NCBI GenBank assembly: GCA_035771175.1
Contig: CM069597.1
Coordinates: 8,157,001 to 8,221,000 of the forward strand
DNA: 64,000 nucleotides
From: Paratinospora sagittata
Lineage: Eukaryota; Streptophyta; Magnoliopsida; Ranunculales; Menispermaceae
Direction: 5' to 3'
The position numbers and the translations under genes are program-made. Shown here piece after piece: positions 58,373-64,000 of this stretch; position 1 is the stretch's first letter, and every line of letters begins with the position of its first letter. Below the pieces are notes generated by a model. It was not told the origin of the DNA and ran no database searches. It saw only the letters and a list, made by a program, of their open reading frames with translations.

Positions 58373-58540
58373 AGGCTGTTGACGTGGCGCACTAAGGAGC
58401 TCACTTTGGAGTCCACCCGATGGGCGGCGTTTTTTCCATTTACTTGTAAGTATATTTATTTGTAAGTATATCTAACAGTAAGGCAAATGTATAGTCTACA
58501 TAAAGTTAAAATTTTCTAGACAAACTGCTCATTGGTGTGT

Positions 58541-59738
58541 AATTATGCTAAAGTTGAATATGTAAGGAAACCTTAAATAAATACGGATAAAATTATCGAA
58601 ATTAATAAATGATTTTCTAATAATCATAACCTTAACATTCAATTATGTATGGCTTGCTCTTTACTTACCTTTGTTATTTATTGTTTGTATTTAAAAGGAT
58701 AATAGTATTAGATAGTATTTAATTTGAGGGGATAAAATTATTTAAATATAATGTTGCGAATGCTTTTTGAGTTATGTTAAACATTGATCCTCTATTATAA
58801 TAGTTGTATTTTTTTAGTTGTCTATGTTTTGTAATTAATTTGGTAATATAGTAAGGGGAAAACAATTTAAGGTCGTTGAAAGGCTTAAAAATAAAATAAT
58901 ACTACTATAGACTCAATTTAGATTTACTAAAACTGCTAACCTTCTGTGTAAATAATATTCATGTTAAGAATAATATTAACTTATTGATTAAAATATAATT
59001 ATATAGCATTCATCATTTGTTGTCTATACGAATTAAAAAAAAAATTCATCAACAATTTTTCACTATTATAGGTTGGTATATATATTTGATCATATATATA
59101 TCATCGTAACATTTTAATGAAAATTTATGATGCATGAAATTTTATTAAACAAAAAGAAAAATCATTCTATTTCTTTTAAAGCTTCTATTAATAAAATACC
59201 ATCAAATTACATAAAATAAAACTCATAGTCATGTACTTATTTATAACCTTTATAAGTACATAAATATGACAAAAGGATGACTAACATTACATATATGATG
59301 ATACAACATCGAAATGGTTTGAAAACTTATAACATATATAAACAAAATGAACAACTGATCAAAGTCAAAGTCATTACATATGTTGAGTTTATTTGTTTTT
59401 CTTCTGCTTCTTCTTTTCTTCTTCTTCTTCTTTGTTGCAAACAATTCAATTTTTATACAACTGGTAAGAAACAAAATGTTATATCAACAAAATAATTATA
59501 AAAGATGAATCCACTTACATTTTCAAACAATTTTTTTTTATCCGCTTTCGTAATTTTCAGTGCTTCATCTTGGTGAGTGACATCCTCTAATTCGTCGTGT
59601 AACATATTCGAGACGACATAATTTTCATTGCCATCTATTAGGTCATAGCGGTTAAGTCTTACCTTGAAGATATAACTTTTCCCTATCAATGGTTCACAAG
59701 ATGCAAGCAATTCTTTCTGTATATCATCCTGTTAGTAT
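58541..59738 (-). repeat. Duplicated Helitron tail segment, copy 2
   Basis: Partner of 54186-55398. Here it follows directly on the full RPA-like gene, so this copy is probably the source or original context. Confidence 0.9.
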
Positions 59739-61680
59739 TGAAAATAATTAAATAAGCAATACTTTGATAGCAAAATTGTAAGGGTCATAGATATATAAAA
59801 TATTATGTAAACCCTTTATGTACCTTATTGAGATCATTATAATCTTTTGAAAGGGGCTTTTGTAATATATTCTCTGCAACTCTATCAAAAATAACAAATG
59901 TCGTAGACGTAGAACTATCTTCAACTTAAACTTGCAACTTATATCTTGGTTAATGATAGTAAAATAGTTAGGCTTAATTTTTTTTTATTGGGTTATTTTA
60001 TTATATATTGAATGAATTGAAGAAATAGTATTTGGATATTATGTTTACCTCGATTTTGAAAATTGAACTTCGACATTGCATTTCTCACACCAAAAAGTTT
60101 GATCTAAACGGATCAATTTCTTTGAGCATTGATTGCAAGATATATAGTTCCAACCACGGTCGACATTTATAGAAGTGATTATAACTTTGCATGCAACTGA
60201 TATGACCTGAATGTATAAATGGTTATTTTGAAAATATTATTGTAATGTAGATACACAAACTATTATTATATATAGAAACAAATACAGCTAAAAAGTGAGA
60301 TACTTACCTCTGTTTCATTTTCTGATCTTATGATTTTAGTTTCTGCTAAAGTTTTGCGATCAGATGAAACAATGTCAATATCCTTTTTCGCTACTGGTGG
60401 TAGTTGTAGCAGACGTATTTTTCCCTTTTCCCTTGCACTAAAATGGGGAGAATGAAGTAGTTGTTTTGTAGGTAATTAACACAAATACAATCCAATGCAT
60501 GTATAAGATATGTCGAACTGTCAGCATACCTGTTAACAATGAACTCTTTGACTTCTGGAACATCAAGATTGAAGTATATCTTACTTGAATTGGTTATACC
60601 AAAAGCGAGCTCATCTACAGTTAATAAGAAATAATTTTGGTTAGTTTGGATTTCAAACTGGCTATACCATTTTCTAAGAGCAAGATTAATAATTATCAAA
60701 TAGGTTGTTACCTTTGAAACGTTTCATTGTTGTTAATGTTAAAATGACAACTAATGGCACAGGACTTTGCACCAATGCTTGGTGATCCATACATTCAATT
60801 TTATCGCCCCAAAAAGTGACGTTACCTTTTTCACCCCTGTGATACAATGAAATCCAATTGTTATTCTAAAATTGATTTTGAACGTTATATAAAACATCAT
60901 GCAAGTATAATTTAATTTTGATATATAAGTAACTACCATGTAGTAAGAAGCTCCATATTTCTTTTTTTCACCATTCTTCTATCAACATTTTGATCAACAA
61001 TAGTACTGACTGCAGTAACTTGTCCTATTATATCTTTTTTTTAACAAAATAAAAATGCCACATGGGATTAGTCTGCAACAATGTTTATAAATAATAATAA
61101 ATGTAAAATAATGGATTATTTTTTACCTGAAAGTTGATTGTTGTTGTTAATGCGAGAGTCGATGTCATCAAGTTGCACATAGTCAAAACGATGACTCCTT
61201 ATTATACAATCAACACTTGATAGTTCTATTATTGAAGTTAATAAGAGAATAATATATCATGTATTCATGAGGTACAACCCTATATGTGGGCTTGTTGGCA
61301 GTTACTTTGAAATTTGAGATTTTGTAGACTTTCCCTTCTTCAATTATATATCTAAATCTTGGAACCAATGTTTTATTAATTGATGCATAGATGTGATCAT
61401 TCTGGGAAAAAAAAAACGTTATCCCAGTACTTTTTAATATAAACAAATGCAAATGGTACTTTTATGCTTACTTGTTCGTTGAGTAAGATGATGTCTAATG
61501 AAATGAGTTCATTATTGCTTCTGATATTTCTAGACTCCCACTGTCTTGTAACTCTTACTCTAATATGCCAATCAATTTTGTCATTCTTGATGTCTTTGAG
61601 GAATATATAGATTATTGCATAAAATGACATGTTTGTTACGTAACCATACTCATACGCAACATGTTGATAATGCAAGTTAT
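59500..61680 (-). CDS. Helitron-associated RPA70-like single-stranded DNA-binding protein (multi-exon)
   Basis: A spliced gene of about nine exons, read leftward. Exon 1 (about 61473-61630) has FLKDIKNDKIDWHIRVRVTR and RSNNELISLDIILLNEQ, the first OB fold. Then DHIYASINKTLVPRFRYIIE and GKVYKISNFKVTANKPTYRV (61210-61402), and FDYVQLDDIDSRINNNNQLS. GQVTAVSTIVDQNVDRRMVK and RGEKGNVTFWGDKIECMDHQ form the second OB fold. DVPEVKEFIVNRY follows, then a zinc-binding segment near 60060-60200 with YISCNQCSKK and FWCEKCNVEV. EDSSTSTTFVIFDRVAENIL and the final exon LASCEPLIGKSYIFKVRLNR come last. The order matches RPA1 DBD-A/B/C. RPA genes are known partners of plant Helitron RepHel. ORF continuity depends on splice predictions I made by eye. 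Confidence 0.85.
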
Positions 61681-61705
61681 CATATAGGTGTAGGTTACCT
61701 TTAGG

Positions 61706-64000
61706 TCATGACGACAATAGTTCTTCATAGACAATATTTTTTGTGTAGCCGTCAACTTCGGGATTGTTACTATTTATTAGTATTTTTAACCCCCGTCGTG
61801 ATGCAACTCTTGAGACAGCAACATATAATTGCCCATGACTAAATACAGGCTTTGGTAAATATATGCCCGCATGCTCAAACGTTTGACCTTGGCTTTTATT
61901 GATTGTCATGGAGAATGCAACACGTAGTGGAAACTGGCGACGTTTCAAAATAAAAGGTCATTTTGATTCTGTTGCAGACATTATAATTCTTGGGATAAAG
62001 ACTTTTGCACCGATGTTTGATCCAATCATTACTTTTGCTTCAATTACCCAGGGTGCTAATTGAGTGATAATTAATCGCGTTCCATTGCACATGCCTACAC
62101 TCTGGTTAATATTCCTCAGTAACATTATAAGAACACCAATTTTTAAATCTAATGAATGATTTGGAAGACCAGGGAATTTCAAACTGTTTAAGAACTCAAT
62201 CGGAAATAATGTATCTTGGTCGTAAATGTGTCTTGAAGACTTGCAAATAGAATCAGAGTTCAAATAAGTTACTTGTTCTCCCGGAAGAGATTTCATTACA
62301 AAATAGTTAATTTCATCAACCATGTCATTTGTTAGGGTTAGTATTCCCCTGGATATTAAATATGTTGGATCTTTGAGATGTCTCAATAAATCAAGATAAG
62401 TACTTGTGACAATAGCTGCAATAGGATCATCTCCACCAGTTATAAGCAGATCTGCAGGTATTTTAATCCAGTTTGGTTCTTGTTCATTAGCTAAGGCAAC
62501 CTTTGGCAATGTTCCATCTCCGATTGAAAGCACCCACTCTGTAAAGGTTGATTTATCTCTGAATCTCATATTTTCAGTAAGAACAATGACATTACATTGG
62601 TCCCACAAATACGATCTTTTAATTGAGGCAGCCATAACATCTTCTTTACTACCATTTTTTATAGCTGGTAGTATTTGTCTAAAGTCGCCTCCTAAGAGAA
62701 CAATTTTTCCCCCAAAAGGTTTCTCAGACGAATAACCATCATCAAACCGAAGAATATCTTTTAATGTTCTATCAACAACTTCAAAAATATATCGATGGTC
62801 CATAGGTGCCTCATCCCAAATAATCAAGCTTGTTTTTTTCATTAAATTTGCCAATTGTGTTCCTTGACGAATTTCACATGTTGATGTCTTAGTGATGTCA
62901 ATTGGAATTGCAAACCTTGAATGAGCAGTTCTTCCACCAGGTAGTAATAACGCGGCAATGCCCGAAGATGCAACCGCTAGTACAATTTTTCCTTTCGATC
63001 TTATACGTCCAATGATGGTCTTGTATAAATATGTCTTGCCTGTTCCTCCTGCACCTGACACAAAATAGAGCTCACCACATTTTTGTTCAACAGAGTGGAT
63101 AATAGCATCATGCACTTTTTTTTGCTTTCATTTAATCCTCCATGCATTTGTAGGTATTCCTCTTTCAATTTTTCTCTATCATATGATAGTTCTTCTGTGA
63201 TCAACCTGTTACTCAAGTCGTGAATCAATGTAGTAATTGGTATAGGCAACGACGGGAACTCTTTAAGAGATTTATTGTTTCTTTCTAGAATCTTCTCAAT
63301 CTCATAAAGAGTATAGTTCTTCAATTGTAAGTCTGTTAACTGCAAATCTTCAAACCCTAAAATATTCTTTCGGCGAAACAAAATATCTTCGCCTAATAAA
63401 TTCCAATTTTCGTCCCATAATTTTAATGGCTCAGAAACATCACAGAATAATAATAGGGTCACGAATAATTCCCTCAACTGATTGTCTGTTGACCATTGTG
63501 CTGCTTGAAGAATTGCATCATGCCATTCTTTGTCTCCATCTAATAGGCCAAGTGCATAGCATGTAGCTTTATATGTTGGATACGTTACCCCAGCAATTAT
63601 TCTTATTTCTTCAAAACTACATGCTCCTTTAATAACATTAAGCAGCATTCTAAGGTAAAATTTCTCACCTGACGTGGGATGGGCATAAAAGATGCGCCCA
63701 ACACATTTTCCTTGTTTTCTTCTTCGCCATTCCTTGCATGTTTGATGTCATACCCATTTTGTTGGAAAGTCTCCATAAGTCAACTCTCTAGCATCATCAT
63801 ACATTTCATTTGTTTTCATCCACTGAGTAAACATAGTCTTATCTACACCATTTCGATTGACAACATTATCTAGGCAGTCATTATCTGTAAAAGTCACGGC
63901 ATGTTCATCTGGTAGATGGAAAGCCAATCTTTCAATACCAGGGCTTCGATGATGAATGTCAAATTTATATATTCGCCAACATGCTTCGGATGCAGAAACA
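61706..64000 (-). pseudogene. Helitron RepHel, C-terminal Rep part and PIF1-like helicase (nearly intact, runs off window)
   Basis: Enters from the right edge with VSASEACWRIYKFDIHHRSP, then CVGRIFYAHPTSGEKFYLRM. Helicase motifs follow: Walker A SGAGGTGKTYLYK, LPGGRTAHSRFAIPI, Walker B LIIWDEAPMDHRYIF, GGDFRQILPAIKNGS, LTENMR and GTRLIITQLAPWVIEAKV. The final TINKSQGQTFEHAGIYLPKP and GQLYVAVSRVASRRG carry the motif V-VI region. The stop is at 61706. Only three lesions are visible. There is a TGG-to-TGA change in a VWHQ context (63748-63750). There is a frameshift at an A8 run near 63115. There is a second TGG-to-TGA change before PFILKRRQFPL (61958-61960). The nickase site lies beyond the window. 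Rolling-circle transposition protein; likely recently active. Confidence 0.9.

Noticed and set aside
58141..58416. Minus ORF rich in F, L and S.
   Set aside because: Product of the polypurine tract; low complexity.
1..64000. CRISPR arrays, rRNA, bacterial operons, organellar insertions.
   Set aside because: No spaced identical repeats, no rRNA or chloroplast/mitochondrial gene similarity seen. The repeats present are LTRs, tandem arrays and microsatellites.

Overview
This window is plant nuclear DNA, AT-rich and packed with nested transposable elements, probably from repeat-rich (pericentromere-like) chromatin. The evidence is the set of plant-specific families present: chromodomain-bearing Ty3/gypsy elements primed by tRNA-iMet, an Athila-type element primed by tRNA-Asp, a Tat-type element with a second RNase H and a spliced antisense ORF, a possible Ty1/copia remnant, and two Helitrons, one followed by an RPA70-like gene. 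I see no intact host gene, rRNA, tRNA or CRISPR array. The species cannot be named from the sequence.

Layout, left to right. 1-3524 is a decayed Helitron Rep/helicase (minus). 3525-4888 is a plus-strand gypsy LTR with PBS and leader, abruptly joined head-to-head to the minus-strand pol of a relative. 4889-31850 is a three-level nest. Element C (gypsy, minus) has its 5' LTR split by Athila-like element B (10237-30645, TSD CACTC). The protease region of B is in turn split by chromovirus A (16245-27267, TSD GTTGG). 31851-33275 is unassigned. 33276-37605 looks like a copia leader split by element D (33891-36951, TSD CTAAC), which has a U3 terminus at both ends and an internal fold-back. About 37606-45468 is Tat-like element E (plus), lacking protease and RT and split by a probable solo LTR (39803-41990, TSD CGAGC). 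45469-47845 is a truncated LTR (G). 47846-53487 is the 5' half of gypsy element F (minus). From 54186 to the right edge lies a second Helitron territory (minus): a tail segment present twice, an unrecognised two-exon ORF, an RPA70-like gene and a Rep/helicase ORF running off the window.

Two features of the A/C/D/F gypsy family stand out. All four copies carry an additional ORF of about 450-535 codons between PBS and gag, resembling the 'putative plant transposon protein' domain rather than Gag. In A, C and F this ORF is separated from gag by a spacer with three regularly spaced hairpins whose loops are the same octamer (TCCCATAC on plus, GUAUGGGA in the sense RNA) or a one-base variant of it, with one compensatory stem change between copies. 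This ORF1, triple hairpin, gag layout is the best candidate here for something undescribed.
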